NCBI GenBank assembly: GCA_040755155.1
Contig: JBFMBP010000082.1
Coordinates: 1 to 64,000 of the forward strand
Direction: 5' to 3'
DNA from: Candidatus Omnitrophota bacterium
GTDB taxonomy: Bacteria > Hinthialibacterota > Hinthialibacteria > Hinthialibacterales > Hinthialibacteraceae
Length of the DNA: 64,000 nt
In this document: positions 8,960 to 18,481 of the stretch, in pieces
How the letters are laid out: every line of letters starts with the position of its first letter
How positions within the stretch are numbered: position 1 is the stretch's first letter
The notes under the pieces: generated by a model
Databases searched by the model: none
Seen by the model: the letters and a program-made list of their open reading frames with translations, nothing else
Told to the model about the DNA's origin: nothing
Program-made: the position numbers and the translations under genes

Positions 8960-11242
8960 ATGAAATGCAACCAATGGAATCCCTTTTTCGTTTCTTTACC
9001 GATTTTTCTGGCAATGGGGATAGGTTTTTCTGCGACAGGATATGCATCAGATATTTCTCTTCGCTTGCCGCCCAGCGTTCTTCCCCAATTGGGTTGTTGG
9101 TTCTGGCAGGATCGCGAATTTGAACCTTTAGGGTATAAAGAATTCCTCGATGTAATCAGTACTCATTCGTCTTACGCTTATCTTACTACCAGTTTGCGCG
9201 CTCCATTAAAAGAAGTAACGGATGATGAAACCTATTCTCACATTAAAGCTGCTGCTGTTTACGCTCGCGAACGCGGCGTTTCTTTAGTTATGGACTTGGA
9301 TGTCCGCTTGGCGCGGCGCGCCTTTCAAAAACAATATCCCAACGAGCTGCAAGAAATGTTGATGATGCAGGAATTCGATTTATCCGCATCGGAAGAGATT
9401 CAAATCGAAATCCACAGCCGCGAATTGAGCGATCATTACACCTTTAACACTACGCCATATGTTTCTCTTCAAGGGAAATTATTGCGTGTATATTCCTACA
9501 ATCGCGGATCTGACGGCATCGATTCGGCGACGCTTCAAGATATCACTAGCGCCTGCCGCGTCGTCGAAGCGGCTAGTGCTTCCGTCAAAGCGATCCTACC
9601 CGCCGCCAAGAACCGCAAAGCCTGCGTCATGGCTTCGTTCGCCCGCTTGACGCCAGATGTTTTCGCGCCGCACATCATGGAATTTCAACGCGCCATTCTT
9701 CAACAATATGCCGACGTCCCCTTGGCGGGAGTGTGTAAGGACGAGTGGGGATTTCCTCCTTGTTTTGACGGCAATCCTAACAAGAACGAATTCGGCTATT
9801 CCGCTTATCGGGCGCAAACCTATGCTCAGGAGACCGGCGGGCGCGATTTGCTTTTTGACTGTCTATTGATGACTTTCGGCGTTCAAGGCCGCGAACGCGA
9901 GCGCATTGCCGCCATCAATCGCTTTATGCAAATGTCCTGCCGCCGCAACGGTGACATCGAGCAGGATTTCTACCGTTCCGTTAAGGAGATTTTCGGCGCG
10001 GCGGCGGTCGTCGCTACTCACCCCACCTGGTGGCCCTATCCAGAGGCGCGGGAATTTATGAAAAACGGTTTGGATTGGTGGATCGCCCGGCGCGATTGGG
10101 CGCAAACCGACGAGACGACTCCCTTCGCCGTGCGGACGGCGCTGGCTAAGAAGTGGAACAGCCCCGTCTGGTACAATATGTATTATTCAGGCCAGAAATC
10201 CGATTACGAACGAAGCGTTTGGACTCATGCTCTCGCCGGAGGCCGCATCAATTATCATCCAATCTATCCCGCTGATGGCGATCTTTTTCAGCGCAGTTTC
10301 GAACTTTTGCGCGGCGATCTTGCGAAAGCGGAAAGCCGCGTGCGGCTGTTGAATTTTATTACTAAAAGTCCTTTGGATTGCCCCGTCGCCGTTATTTTCG
10401 GCCACGCCTGCGCCATGAATTGGGCGGGACCGGCTTACAACGACGTGGGGATGGAGATGGCTGACGTTCTATGGCGGGCGGGATATCCCGCCGATTTGAT
10501 TCCCAGCAGCGAGATTGAAAACGGCAGTCTGCGAATGGATGAAGAAGGCTGTATCAAATATGGTCCTCAGCGCTATTCCGCCGTTATTCTTTATCATCCC
10601 GAATTCGAGACCACCGCTGTTAGCCGATTTTTCCAGAAGGCGGCGTCTGGCCCCACGGCGCTTTACCGCCTCGGCGATTGGACGCGCGATTTTGAGGGGA
10701 ATCCCTTTGACGGCGCCGCCGCGCTGCCGCCGTCCATGAAAGCGCTTCCCGATATATCGTCGTTGGCAGCGGACGTAATCCAAACTCTGCAAACCAAAGG
10801 GATCGCGCCTCAGACTCCAGCGTCGTCCAAGCTGGAAGGTTTTAGCCATATCTCCAGCTCGCCGTCTACGGAAGGCTTTTGCCGCTTGATCGATGGAACC
10901 GTGATTCTTATCGCGGGGACAAATAACATTGCAGGCGATCCCATTGAAAAAAACCTGAAGGTTCAGAATCGAGAAACTTCTATCGAAGCGGCGGGAGTCG
11001 CCGCCGTGCGCTTGGACGATCATGGGCGTCTCGATGGATTGGCTGCTGGAGCGTTGAGAAAATTCGAACTTGGCAGTTTCAGGCTTACATTGCGGCAGCC
11101 GGTCGATCTTGCGCTCTGGCGGGATCGGGATGGATCGTTTACAGGAGCGATTCAGGATTGCGATGGCCCGATTCCAGAGGAGTTAATGAAAATTACGTGC
11201 GATTGGATGCGAATTTCATCGCCCCTCTTGAATGATGAATGA
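8960..11242 (+). CDS. Putative secreted glycoside-hydrolase-like protein (760 aa)
   Basis: A hydrophobic leader (about residues 10-29) is followed by a long domain whose layout resembles TIM-barrel glycoside hydrolases. Features include alternating helices and strands with AVYARERGVSLVMDLDVRLARRA (about 95-117), AGVCKDEWGFPP (about 258-269) with an Asp-Glu pair, and many aromatic residues such as HPTWWPYP and GLDWWIARRDW. I cannot assign a GH family. The catalytic candidates DE in CKDEWGF are a guess from position. The C-terminal part (about 600-750) looks like a beta-rich accessory domain. The last codons (Asn-Asp-Glu-stop) lie inside a dispersed ATGATGAATGATGA repeat, so the repeat may have set this gene end. 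Neighbours are GH43-like and GH2 genes, which supports a role in glycan breakdown. Confidence 0.6.
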   Translation: MKCNQWNPFFVSLPIFLAMGIGFSATGYASDISLRLPPSVLPQLGCWFWQDREFEPLGYKEFLDVISTHSSYAYLTTSLRAPLKEVTDDETYSHIKAAAVYARERGVSLVMDLDVRLARRAFQKQYPNELQEMLMMQEFDLSASEEIQIEIHSRELSDHYTFNTTPYVSLQGKLLRVYSYNRGSDGIDSATLQDITSACRVVEAASASVKAILPAAKNRKACVMASFARLTPDVFAPHIMEFQRAILQQYADVPLAGVCKDEWGFPPCFDGNPNKNEFGYSAYRAQTYAQETGGRDLLFDCLLMTFGVQGRERERIAAINRFMQMSCRRNGDIEQDFYRSVKEIFGAAAVVATHPTWWPYPEAREFMKNGLDWWIARRDWAQTDETTPFAVRTALAKKWNSPVWYNMYYSGQKSDYERSVWTHALAGGRINYHPIYPADGDLFQRSFELLRGDLAKAESRVRLLNFITKSPLDCPVAVIFGHACAMNWAGPAYNDVGMEMADVLWRAGYPADLIPSSEIENGSLRMDEEGCIKYGPQRYSAVILYHPEFETTAVSRFFQKAASGPTALYRLGDWTRDFEGNPFDGAAALPPSMKALPDISSLAADVIQTLQTKGIAPQTPASSKLEGFSHISSSPSTEGFCRLIDGTVILIAGTNNIAGDPIEKNLKVQNRETSIEAAGVAAVRLDDHGRLDGLAAGALRKFELGSFRLTLRQPVDLALWRDRDGSFTGAIQDCDGPIPEELMKITCDWMRISSPLLNDE

Positions 11243-11393
11243 TGAGCCGCCACACCGAGGAAATCAGCGATAGCAGAAAGAAAAAGGACCGAGGAGTCTT
11301 GGCTCGGCAAGAGCCTCGCCCTCCCTTCTTGTTCGAAGGTGAATTGCGGGAGAGCGAATCTCCGTTTTTCCCCCTGCGTCCGGCATCGCGGCA

Positions 11394-11473
11394 TGTCATT
11401 TCGAGGGAGCGCAGCGACCGAGAAATCTTCAACCCGCGTGTGGAAGGATTTCTCGCTATCGCTCGAAATGACA
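11394..11473. repeat. Palindromic repeat with TGTCATTTCGAG arms
   Basis: The left arm (11394-11427) starts TGTCATTTCGAGGGAGCG and the right arm (11446-11473) ends CGCTCGAAATGACA, forming a long imperfect inverted repeat. Elements of this look (TGTCATTTCGAGcg...GAGAAATC) are common intergenic palindromes in environmental bacterial genomes. Only one copy was seen in the window. Confidence 0.7.
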
Positions 11474-11568
11474 GAGTCGCAGCATGACAGAGCCGTGATG
11501 AGCCTGCCAGCTTTCTGTTTTCTTAGGAGATGCCTTACCGATGATTTCGGCGATGGCATGGAGAAAAA

Positions 11569-11649
11569 GTAGGATGGGTCGCGTTTTTTGACCCATCGAT
11601 AATTATGGAATGGAGTAATTGAGGGGTCAAACGGTATGACCCATCCTAC
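11569..11649. repeat. GTAGGATGGGTC inverted repeat
   Basis: GTAGGATGGGTC at 11569-11580 is matched by GACCCATCCTAC at 11638-11649. Internal GACCCATC and GGGGTC segments let it fold as a cruciform. A shorter relative, GTAGGATGGGTTGAG with GACCCATC, stands at 22208-22236. It sits downstream of two convergent genes and could end transcripts of both. Confidence 0.7.
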
Positions 11650-11684
11650 GATTACGTGGAAAAAATGAATGGGGAAGAATAAAA

Positions 11685-13184
11685 TCAATCGAATTCGAAA
11701 GCGTAAAGATCGGCCCGGATCAGTTCGAATTCGAGTTGGATGATTTGACCGTTCGCATTGGCGAGACCGTCGCCGCGCCAGCGTACTTCTTCGCGCAAAC
11801 CGCCGCTGGCAATGGGCTGGCAATCGGCGAAACTTAGACCGTGGAGAACTTTCCCGGTTTTTGCATCCAGCGCTTGAACGCGCACTTGGCCTCCGCTGGC
11901 GTTGACGTTCAACCGCAATGTTCCCGCCGGATTGGACAATTGGATGGGGACGGTTTTAAGCATTCCGGGCGCATCGCCTTCCGCCCTCCTCGCCGCATAA
12001 CGATCCAAGGGCATTTTAACTAAGCCGATCTGCCGTTCTTCAAAGCGATTCATCTTGTGTCCTTGTTTGTATCCGCCGTAATAGAGATATACGTCATCGC
12101 CAACGATGAATTGCTCGTCGATCCAGGCATGGGCGTGATCCCAGGCTTGGGGATTGTCGTCCGGCTCGAAGAACTTGGAACGGTCGCGAATCCATGAGCG
12201 TCCATCCCGGCTCCAGGCGAGCGAAGTATGCGCGCGTCCGAAACTGCCTGGCTGCGTATCGGAGGCTTTTAGATCGTCTCGCAGCACTTTAACCATTCCG
12301 ATGCGCAACGATCCGCGCGCTAGGTATCCATTCATGGCGTAGAACTGAGTTTGTCCATCGTCCAAAGCGTCATTGGCGGCAAGAATAAACCAGGGAGGCT
12401 CCCAATGGAGTAAATCATGGCTGAAGCTCATCATAGTGGTTCGTCGTTGGCCGCTCCATTGTTCTCCCGCGATATACGTCGATACCGTCGCCGCGTAGAC
12501 CTGGCGAATGGGATCCCAGCTAATATTGTTGATGTCGTGATCGTGGGGCAATACGACGCCGTCCGTCAGCGCCCGCCACTTGAATCCATCGGCGGAAACC
12601 AGGATGCGCATTCCCCCATCGAACCAATAGCAGTAGGCGTAACGGGCCGACGGATTGGGATCGAGGGATTTCCGGTCGATGACTTCTGATCCGAACTGAA
12701 TCTCCGGCGTTTCGCAAATCCGATGAGGCTGGATGAAGTGGATTCCGTCTTCCGATTCCATCGTCGCCAATAGGGAACGGTCCATTCTCTTGTCGTCCCG
12801 CCATGCGCCGTAACAGATGCGAAAACGTCCGGTTTCGGAATCCCGCAATACGGAGAAGAAAGGTTGAAAACAATGATCCTGGCTGGCGTTGACAATGGGA
12901 TTGGGAATAGCAGGCGACCGCTGCGGCTGTATGACCACCCGCGAGATGTGGGCGCTATCCGCGATCAGGTAATCATCCAACAACAAGTGGGGACCGGCAT
13001 GCGCCATGACCGGCAGCGCCGCATCCGGCGCCTGCCCGGGGATGTTTTTTTCCGGCTGATAAATAATCGATCGATCTGCGCAAGGAGGAGTTAGGGCGTC
13101 CGATGACGCGCCGCATGGAAAAAGAATAAGCGCCAACGCAAATAGAAATCCCATATAACCTTCTTGTAATACCGCTATTCTCAT
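11685..13184 (-). CDS. Secreted GH32/GH43-like five-bladed propeller protein (499 aa)
   Basis: A leader (about residues 11-30, MGFLFALALILFPCGASSDA) is followed by HLLLDDYLI, a phrase typical of a family of predicted propeller proteins distantly related to GH32/GH43. Repeated blade-like motifs such as PFFSVLRDSETGRFRICYGAW, SWDPIRQVYAATVST and DDVYLYYGGYKQGHK support the propeller. An Asp in LLLDDYL would be in the place of a GH32-type nucleophile, but the other catalytic residues cannot be named with certainty. The C-terminal 90 residues (VPIQLSNPAGTLRLNVNASGG onward) look like a beta-sandwich sugar-binding module. GGGAGG stands 8 bases before the ATG at 13184, supporting this start. It is next to a GH2 gene on the same strand, probably in one transcript with a long spacer. 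Confidence 0.65.
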   Translation of the reverse strand: MRIAVLQEGYMGFLFALALILFPCGASSDALTPPCADRSIIYQPEKNIPGQAPDAALPVMAHAGPHLLLDDYLIADSAHISRVVIQPQRSPAIPNPIVNASQDHCFQPFFSVLRDSETGRFRICYGAWRDDKRMDRSLLATMESEDGIHFIQPHRICETPEIQFGSEVIDRKSLDPNPSARYAYCYWFDGGMRILVSADGFKWRALTDGVVLPHDHDINNISWDPIRQVYAATVSTYIAGEQWSGQRRTTMMSFSHDLLHWEPPWFILAANDALDDGQTQFYAMNGYLARGSLRIGMVKVLRDDLKASDTQPGSFGRAHTSLAWSRDGRSWIRDRSKFFEPDDNPQAWDHAHAWIDEQFIVGDDVYLYYGGYKQGHKMNRFEERQIGLVKMPLDRYAARRAEGDAPGMLKTVPIQLSNPAGTLRLNVNASGGQVRVQALDAKTGKVLHGLSFADCQPIASGGLREEVRWRGDGLANANGQIIQLEFELIRADLYAFEFD

Positions 13185-13515
13185 GATCCGCCTCCCTTCG
13201 TTCCGCGCTGGAATCCGTTGCGCGTCTAAGTTTTTCTCTCTAGCGGATTGCGCTTCCGCAAAACCTGCTTTTGTTCTATCGGTTATTTTTCATCTTCTTC
13301 ATTGGCCGTTTCGCCGTCAAGGCGATCGGCGGCTAGTCGCCGGGACATTCTCCAATGCTCGTTGCGAAACGATCGCAGCCGTCGTAGGATGAAATAATCG
13401 ATAGTCAAAAACGCGGCCATTCTTCCGAGAATTTCGCGTACTAGGAGTAAAGAAGAAAAAGCCGCAACATTCGATAAGGAAGGCTGCGGCTTTCTATATA
13501 TAAATATGTTAAAGG
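13185..13515. other. Intergenic spacer between GH2 and propeller genes
   Basis: These 331 bases hold a strong terminator-like hairpin for the upstream GH2 gene (13450-13493) and, presumably, a promoter for the propeller gene that I could not locate. No gene is seen. Confidence 0.6.
13450..13493 (-). terminator. Rho-independent terminator of the GH2 gene
   Basis: AAAGCCGCA (13458-13466) pairs with TGCGGCTTT (13485-13493). Read on the minus strand the stem is followed by TTTTTCTTCT. It lies 23 bases beyond the GH2 stop, so it should end that transcript before the propeller gene. Confidence 0.8.
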
Positions 13516-15807
13516 TTACTTCGCATCGCTGCCCAACAGTAGCGCTAAGTCGATGAATTGTCCACCTTCGTCCTGATGGCAGTGGACAGCGATGACGTTC
13601 TTGCCGGTTTGAATCGCCTCGCGCAACGCTTGCGTAATATCGAAACCGGCGTAGGCGTCGTTCCAGCCCTCGCCTTTCCATAGCAGTTTGCCATTTAGGT
13701 AGATTTGCGTCGCATTATCGTAGTGAATTACCAGCGCGGCGGCGTCGAAAGCGGCGCTGTCATATGTGAATTGCTGCCGCAGCCAGATGTCTTTGCTTTC
13801 CCAGGGCGTGCGCGTGCGTTCTTCCCAGCCGCCCTTTTTACCGAAGCCGCCAAAGCCGCTCTTCCAGCCGGAATCGTCAAAGGCGAAAGCTGCCCAATTA
13901 TCGCCTGGTTTTTCTGTGATAAAGCGCCATTCATGAGCCATATCTGCGTCAGGTAACGCGCCTATCGCCGTCTTCCAATTCCGGACGGCGGTTTGAACGG
14001 TTAGCGGCGGATCGGTTTCATAACGGGCCGTCCGTTCATTGATGGAGCGCAGTTTAGTCACATCGAATTTCGGCGAACGGTCGTAATAATAAACGCCGTT
14101 GCGTTCCTGCTCGATGTCGGTCAATTGCGTATAGCAAAAACCGAAGAGGTTGCGGTTGTCCAACTGGGCGTTCGTCAATCCTTCGTAACGTTGATATAAC
14201 TCCTCCAGCGTTTTGGGATTGTTGCCGTAGCCCCAAGCGGGATCGCCCGCTTTAAACCAGCCGATGCCGCCGTATTCGCTGACGAAAAAGGGAACTGCGC
14301 CGCCGCCGCCCGCGCCGTAACGGGCGGGCAGGCCGAGTTCATTGGAAAAATAATCCATCCATCGGCTGCGGAATGACGGCGGATCCTGGTTATAGTCGTG
14401 GGCGTCGAGAACCTGGGGATGGGGGATCGTATGAGCGTAGCCGCTGCTTTCGATAAGGGGCCGCGTCGGATCGGCGGCGAGAGTGATGGCGGCGATCCGC
14501 GCCTGCAACTCGCCCGCGCTGGGGGGCGTCTCGTTGAAGGGACACCAACCAACGATGGCGGGATGATTGCGGTCACGGCGCAGAATCTCCACCCACTCGG
14601 AGATTACCGGAAGGTTGATTTGCGGATTTTCGTAATTCAATCCCCAATTGGGAAACTCGCCCCAAACCAGGTAACCCAACTTATCCGCCCAGTAAAGAAA
14701 GCGCGGTTCGAATACTTTTTGATGCAGCCGCGCCCCGTTGAATCCGGCGGCCTGGGACAGTTCGATGTCGCTCCGCAGGGCTTCCTCGCTCGGCGCCGTC
14801 CATATTCCATCGGGATAGAATCCCTGATCCAATACTAAACGCTGAAAAACCGGCTCGCCGTTGATAAGGATAGCCCGGCCTTCAATGGAGACAGTGCGCA
14901 ATCCGAAGTAACTGCGCACGGCGTCAATCGGCTTGCCGTCTTTTTCCAGCGTCAGCGTCAGATCATAGAGATTTGGCGTCTTAACGGACCAAAGATGTTT
15001 TTCCGATAGATCGAGCGTCAGGCGGTTGTTGCGCCAATCCGCCGCCGCGCTGGCTTTGCCCACGGATTGGTTTTTCCAAAACGCTTCGGCGCGCAGCGTC
15101 AATCCTTTCCATGAACCTTCCACATCCGCTTGCAGCAGCAGGCGCGAATGGGCGGGATCGGGAACAAGGGAGAAATCCGAAATATACGATTTTCCCACGC
15201 CTTCCAACCATACGGTTTGCCAGACGCCCGTAGTGCGAGTATAGAGGCAGCCGTAGCTCTCTTCTTTTTCCGATTGTTTGCCGCAAGCTTGCAAGCCGCT
15301 GCGGGTATCGTCGAATGCGTGAATGATTATGGTATTCTCGCCCGGCTGCAAAACTGGCGTGATGTCGAACGCAAACGCGGCGCTGCCGCCCACGTGCGTC
15401 CCTGCGAGCGTTCCGTTCACCCATAATCGCGTCCGCCAATCGCAAGCGCCGATATGCAGCAAGGTGCGCGGCGAATCCCACGTGGAAGGCAAAGAAAAGG
15501 CGCGGCGATACCAAACGTTCTTCACGAATCCCCGCCGTTCCAATCCGGATAGCTTGCTTTCCCGGCAGAAAGGAACGGTGATGCGATCGGGATAATGGGA
15601 AGCGTCGAGAAAAGCGTCGCCGTTATCATCGGTTTCGGCGAATTCCCAGGTTCCGTTCAAGTTCAGCCATGGCTGGCGTTCCGCTTGCGGAAAGGGATGT
15701 TCTGGACGCGGGATCATATCGGCGCCCGCGCCGCTTGGGGGATAGATACAGATAGCCCCAAACATCAAAAACATTACCAGAATCGTTAAAATGGAATTAC
15801 CCTTCAT
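13516..15807 (-). CDS. Secreted glycoside hydrolase family 2 enzyme
   Basis: GH2 enzymes are retaining beta-galactosidases, glucuronidases, mannosidases and relatives. A signal peptide covers about residues 1-29. The sugar-binding jelly roll (about 45-205) begins with NLNGTWEFAE and includes LHIGACDWRTRLWVNG. The immunoglobulin-like domain is at about 208-305 and the TIM barrel at about 306-590. The acid/base is E426 in GWCPFNETPP and the nucleophile is probably E511 in FFVSEYGG. A second galactose-binding-like domain with DNATQIYLNGKLLWKG fills about 640-760. This architecture is typical of beta-galactosidase-like enzymes, but the sugar preference cannot be stated. The gene has its own terminator and is divergent from the pseudopilin gene. 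Confidence 0.92.
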   Translation of the reverse strand: MKGNSILTILVMFLMFGAICIYPPSGAGADMIPRPEHPFPQAERQPWLNLNGTWEFAETDDNGDAFLDASHYPDRITVPFCRESKLSGLERRGFVKNVWYRRAFSLPSTWDSPRTLLHIGACDWRTRLWVNGTLAGTHVGGSAAFAFDITPVLQPGENTIIIHAFDDTRSGLQACGKQSEKEESYGCLYTRTTGVWQTVWLEGVGKSYISDFSLVPDPAHSRLLLQADVEGSWKGLTLRAEAFWKNQSVGKASAAADWRNNRLTLDLSEKHLWSVKTPNLYDLTLTLEKDGKPIDAVRSYFGLRTVSIEGRAILINGEPVFQRLVLDQGFYPDGIWTAPSEEALRSDIELSQAAGFNGARLHQKVFEPRFLYWADKLGYLVWGEFPNWGLNYENPQINLPVISEWVEILRRDRNHPAIVGWCPFNETPPSAGELQARIAAITLAADPTRPLIESSGYAHTIPHPQVLDAHDYNQDPPSFRSRWMDYFSNELGLPARYGAGGGGAVPFFVSEYGGIGWFKAGDPAWGYGNNPKTLEELYQRYEGLTNAQLDNRNLFGFCYTQLTDIEQERNGVYYYDRSPKFDVTKLRSINERTARYETDPPLTVQTAVRNWKTAIGALPDADMAHEWRFITEKPGDNWAAFAFDDSGWKSGFGGFGKKGGWEERTRTPWESKDIWLRQQFTYDSAAFDAAALVIHYDNATQIYLNGKLLWKGEGWNDAYAGFDITQALREAIQTGKNVIAVHCHQDEGGQFIDLALLLGSDAK

Positions 15808-16018
15808 CGTTAATTTGACTCCTTTGGGGGATAGTTGAAATATTTGGCAATCAGGACTATAGAACGGTGAACCCTTCGTCTCTAGGGAATCGGATTGGAT
15901 TTTCGGACGCCTATCGTTAACCTGATTCCTATGATTGTTTTTGGAATTGATTCAGCGTATAGTTTCATTATGTCTTTTATCATTTTTTATGAGTTGAATT
16001 TTCCAGTGGAGGAAGACA

Positions 16019-16555
16019 ATGATTGGAAAAATTGAAAAACTGCGGGCTTTTACATTGATCGAGTTATTGATTGTCGTCGCCATCATCGGCATTCTCGCCG
16101 CCATCGCCGTGCCCAATTTCCTCAACGCCCAAGTCCGGGCCAAGACGGCTCGGGTTTACGCCGATATCCACGCTCAGGCGATGGGTTTGGAGCAGTATCA
16201 GCTGGATAACAATCAGTATCCCAACAGCAACGTGCCCGCTCCTAGGCTTTGGCGGTTATCCACGCCGATTGCTTATCTGGCGGCCGTTCCCAACGATGTT
16301 TTCGGCGATCCTTTAGTGGCGCTTGGCTTTTATCACTACGTGGAAAGAAAATCGGAGAACGATTGGTTTCTCTCGGATTGGCATTCCGCCCATAGCAACC
16401 TGCAAACCTCTCCCAATGGTTCCTTGATAATTCCCGGCGGCCTCGCCTGGCATATCCGTTCGATAGGTCCTAATAAAAAATTGGATTATGGATATCCTTA
16501 CGATCCATCCAATGGTTTGGTCAGCACAGGCGACATCGATGTATTTGGTCCCTGA
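16019..16555 (+). CDS. Type II secretion/type IV pilus-like pseudopilin
   Basis: The N-terminus MIGKIEKLRAFTLIELLIVV is a class III prepilin signal. Cleavage would fall between Ala10 and Phe11, followed by Glu15 at position +5 and a hydrophobic helix to about residue 30. The usual residue before the cut is Gly; Ala is seen in a minority of pseudopilins. The body has the IPNFLNAQ-like pattern VPNFLNAQVRAK and a QYQLDNNQYP segment common to many small pseudopilins in PVC-like and candidate-phylum genomes. A GGAGG box stands 8 bases before the ATG. No other secretion gene is near, so this is one of the scattered orphan pseudopilins typical of such genomes. It is followed by a CBM9-like protein gene on the same strand. 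Confidence 0.9.
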   Translation: MIGKIEKLRAFTLIELLIVVAIIGILAAIAVPNFLNAQVRAKTARVYADIHAQAMGLEQYQLDNNQYPNSNVPAPRLWRLSTPIAYLAAVPNDVFGDPLVALGFYHYVERKSENDWFLSDWHSAHSNLQTSPNGSLIIPGGLAWHIRSIGPNKKLDYGYPYDPSNGLVSTGDIDVFGP

Positions 16556-16612
16556 CGAATTCATTGAAAGTCTTCGATTCAATAAGTCCAAAATATTTAC
16601 GGAAAGGTATTT

Positions 16613-18442
16613 ATGATGAAGCAACGTTATTCGATCGCGCTCGTTTTTCTTTTTCTAACTTTGCCGATAATCATCCCTGCGCAGGATCTTATGGTTCTCG
16701 ACGATTTCGAATATGAGGACGATCTCGCCCTTCGCGAAATGTACTCCAGTTCCGGCTGGCAGGGATCCGGCGAGGCTTTCCTTTCCGATGAAAGTTCCCA
16801 AGGCGCTCATTCTATGGAGTTGTACATGACCTTCGACGGCGGCGCCTGGGCCAGCGCGGGCGTGGTTTTTGCCGATCGCGAGCCTTTCGCCATCCGTCCT
16901 GGCCAGGCGGTTCAGTATACCGTAAAAGGCGATCCCCAAAATCTAACCAGCAGCAGCGCGCTGATTGTGCTTCAATTCCGCGACGCTAACGGCGAGGTGA
17001 TCCGCTACTTGGATTCCATTGGTCCTAAGGCTGGCGATTGGAAAACGGTTTTGATTCCATACAAAGGCTTGCAGGAAAGCCCGTGGGATCCCAATCCTGA
17101 CCTCGCCGCCGACCGGGAGAATCTCATCGGGTGGGAATTCAACATCCAAGGCGTCGGTCCGGATCCCGTCGATCCTTTCGAAGCGACGATTTGGATCGAC
17201 GATCTGAAAATCGTGGAAGCGACAACGGCTCCGGCGGAAAATCGAACCATGGACGATTTCGAATACGCAAACGATTCCGCCATACAAGCCATGTATTCCA
17301 ATTATGGCTGGCAGGCAACCGGAACGGCGTTTCTATCCAACGATAGAGTAGAAGGCGCTCATTCCATGAAATTAGCCTTGGCCTTCGACGGCGGCGCTTG
17401 GGGCGGCGGCAGCGTGATCTCCGCCCAACAGTCTCCCTTCGCCTTCGTTCCCGGCCAGGCGGTTCAGTTCAGCGTCAAGGGCGATCCCGATCGCCTGACA
17501 AGCGACGACGCCGTGCTTGTTTTTCAATTCCGCGACGGCTTGGGTGAAGTGATTCGTTTTCTGGATTCCGCCAGCCTTAAATCCACCGATTGGACCACGC
17601 TCGAGGTTCCCTATGAAGATTTCGAGGAAGGTCCTTGGGATGCTAATCCAGATGTTGCCGCCGACCGCAATTATTTAGTAACATGGGAATTTTACGTTCA
17701 AGGCGTTGGGGGCGATGCCGTCGCACCCTTCGAAGCGGCGATTTATATCGACGACTTTAAATTCGTCGCCACCACGCCGCCCTCCGCTGAAGTAAATTAC
17801 GTAGTCCATAAAATTGCGCCCGCTCAAGCGCCGAATGTGAAGGATAAAGTCTTCGACGCTATTTATAAATCCACAGCCGAGGAAATTTCTACTTGGGAAG
17901 ACGACGGTTTCGTTCCCGTGGAAGCTCCCTACGATCAAACCAGAGCTTACTTACTCACGGACGGCGTTAAGATTTACTGCGGCATGTTAATCGCCGATCC
18001 TGACGCCAGCACGTTAACCACCGACTCGGTCAACGATACGCTTCTCAAATGGCAGTTCGATTCCTGGGAAATCGTCTTCGCGCCCAATCCGCAACAGATA
18101 GACGGCGCGAATTACATCAAGTTTGCGGGCGATTCCGCCGGATTTTGGGACGATATCTCTCCCGATGCGGATGGGGGAACGGCCTGGAGCGCTCCCTCCT
18201 TCCAAACCAACGCCTACATCATCGACGCTCATACCTGGGCGGCGGAATTTTCCGTCGATATCGCCGATATTCAGGCTTCGATCTTCAATTACGCTTCCTA
18301 TGGCCATATCGGCATCCAAACGAAGAATCCCGATCACAACTTCGCCTATCCCGACCGCGCCAGTTTCGGCAGCCGCAACGCCCGCTGGGATTTGTCGGCG
18401 CTGAATCCGGATACGCCGGTGATGGAATGGGCGGTGTATTAA
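16613..18442 (+). CDS. Secreted protein with two tandem carbohydrate-binding-like modules and a CBM9-like domain
   Basis: After a signal peptide (about residues 1-23) come two homologous modules of about 175 residues each. Module 1 starts LDDFEYEDDLALREMYSSSGW and module 2 starts MDDFEYANDSAIQAMYSNYGW; both include FDGGAW, PGQAVQ and IDDLK/IDDFK ends. They look like jelly-roll carbohydrate-binding modules related to CIA30/CBM11-type folds. From about residue 400 the sequence (KDKVFDAIYKSTAEEI, DSWEIVFAPNP, WAAEFSVDIADI) matches CBM9/DOMON-like sugar-binding domains. No catalytic residues are visible. It probably binds polysaccharide outside the cell. GGAAAGG precedes the ATG pair. The next gene follows 39 bases later on the same strand. 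Confidence 0.8.
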   Translation: MMKQRYSIALVFLFLTLPIIIPAQDLMVLDDFEYEDDLALREMYSSSGWQGSGEAFLSDESSQGAHSMELYMTFDGGAWASAGVVFADREPFAIRPGQAVQYTVKGDPQNLTSSSALIVLQFRDANGEVIRYLDSIGPKAGDWKTVLIPYKGLQESPWDPNPDLAADRENLIGWEFNIQGVGPDPVDPFEATIWIDDLKIVEATTAPAENRTMDDFEYANDSAIQAMYSNYGWQATGTAFLSNDRVEGAHSMKLALAFDGGAWGGGSVISAQQSPFAFVPGQAVQFSVKGDPDRLTSDDAVLVFQFRDGLGEVIRFLDSASLKSTDWTTLEVPYEDFEEGPWDANPDVAADRNYLVTWEFYVQGVGGDAVAPFEAAIYIDDFKFVATTPPSAEVNYVVHKIAPAQAPNVKDKVFDAIYKSTAEEISTWEDDGFVPVEAPYDQTRAYLLTDGVKIYCGMLIADPDASTLTTDSVNDTLLKWQFDSWEIVFAPNPQQIDGANYIKFAGDSAGFWDDISPDADGGTAWSAPSFQTNAYIIDAHTWAAEFSVDIADIQASIFNYASYGHIGIQTKNPDHNFAYPDRASFGSRNARWDLSALNPDTPVMEWAVY

Positions 18443-18481
18443 TTAGAACGCGAATAAATAACTATCTAAGGAGATCCCTCA

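Larger units (their letters stand above)
11243..11684. other. Repeat-filled intergenic region between two hydrolase-like genes
   Basis: This 442-base spacer separates the convergent 760-aa and 499-aa genes. It is built of two palindromic repeats (11394-11473 and 11569-11649) joined by GC-rich sequence. All ORFs in it read through the repeats and show no coding character. Confidence 0.65.

Noticed and set aside
11152-11823. 223-aa minus-strand ORF across the repeat spacer
   Set aside because: It runs through two palindromic repeats and overlaps both flanking genes; no coding character.
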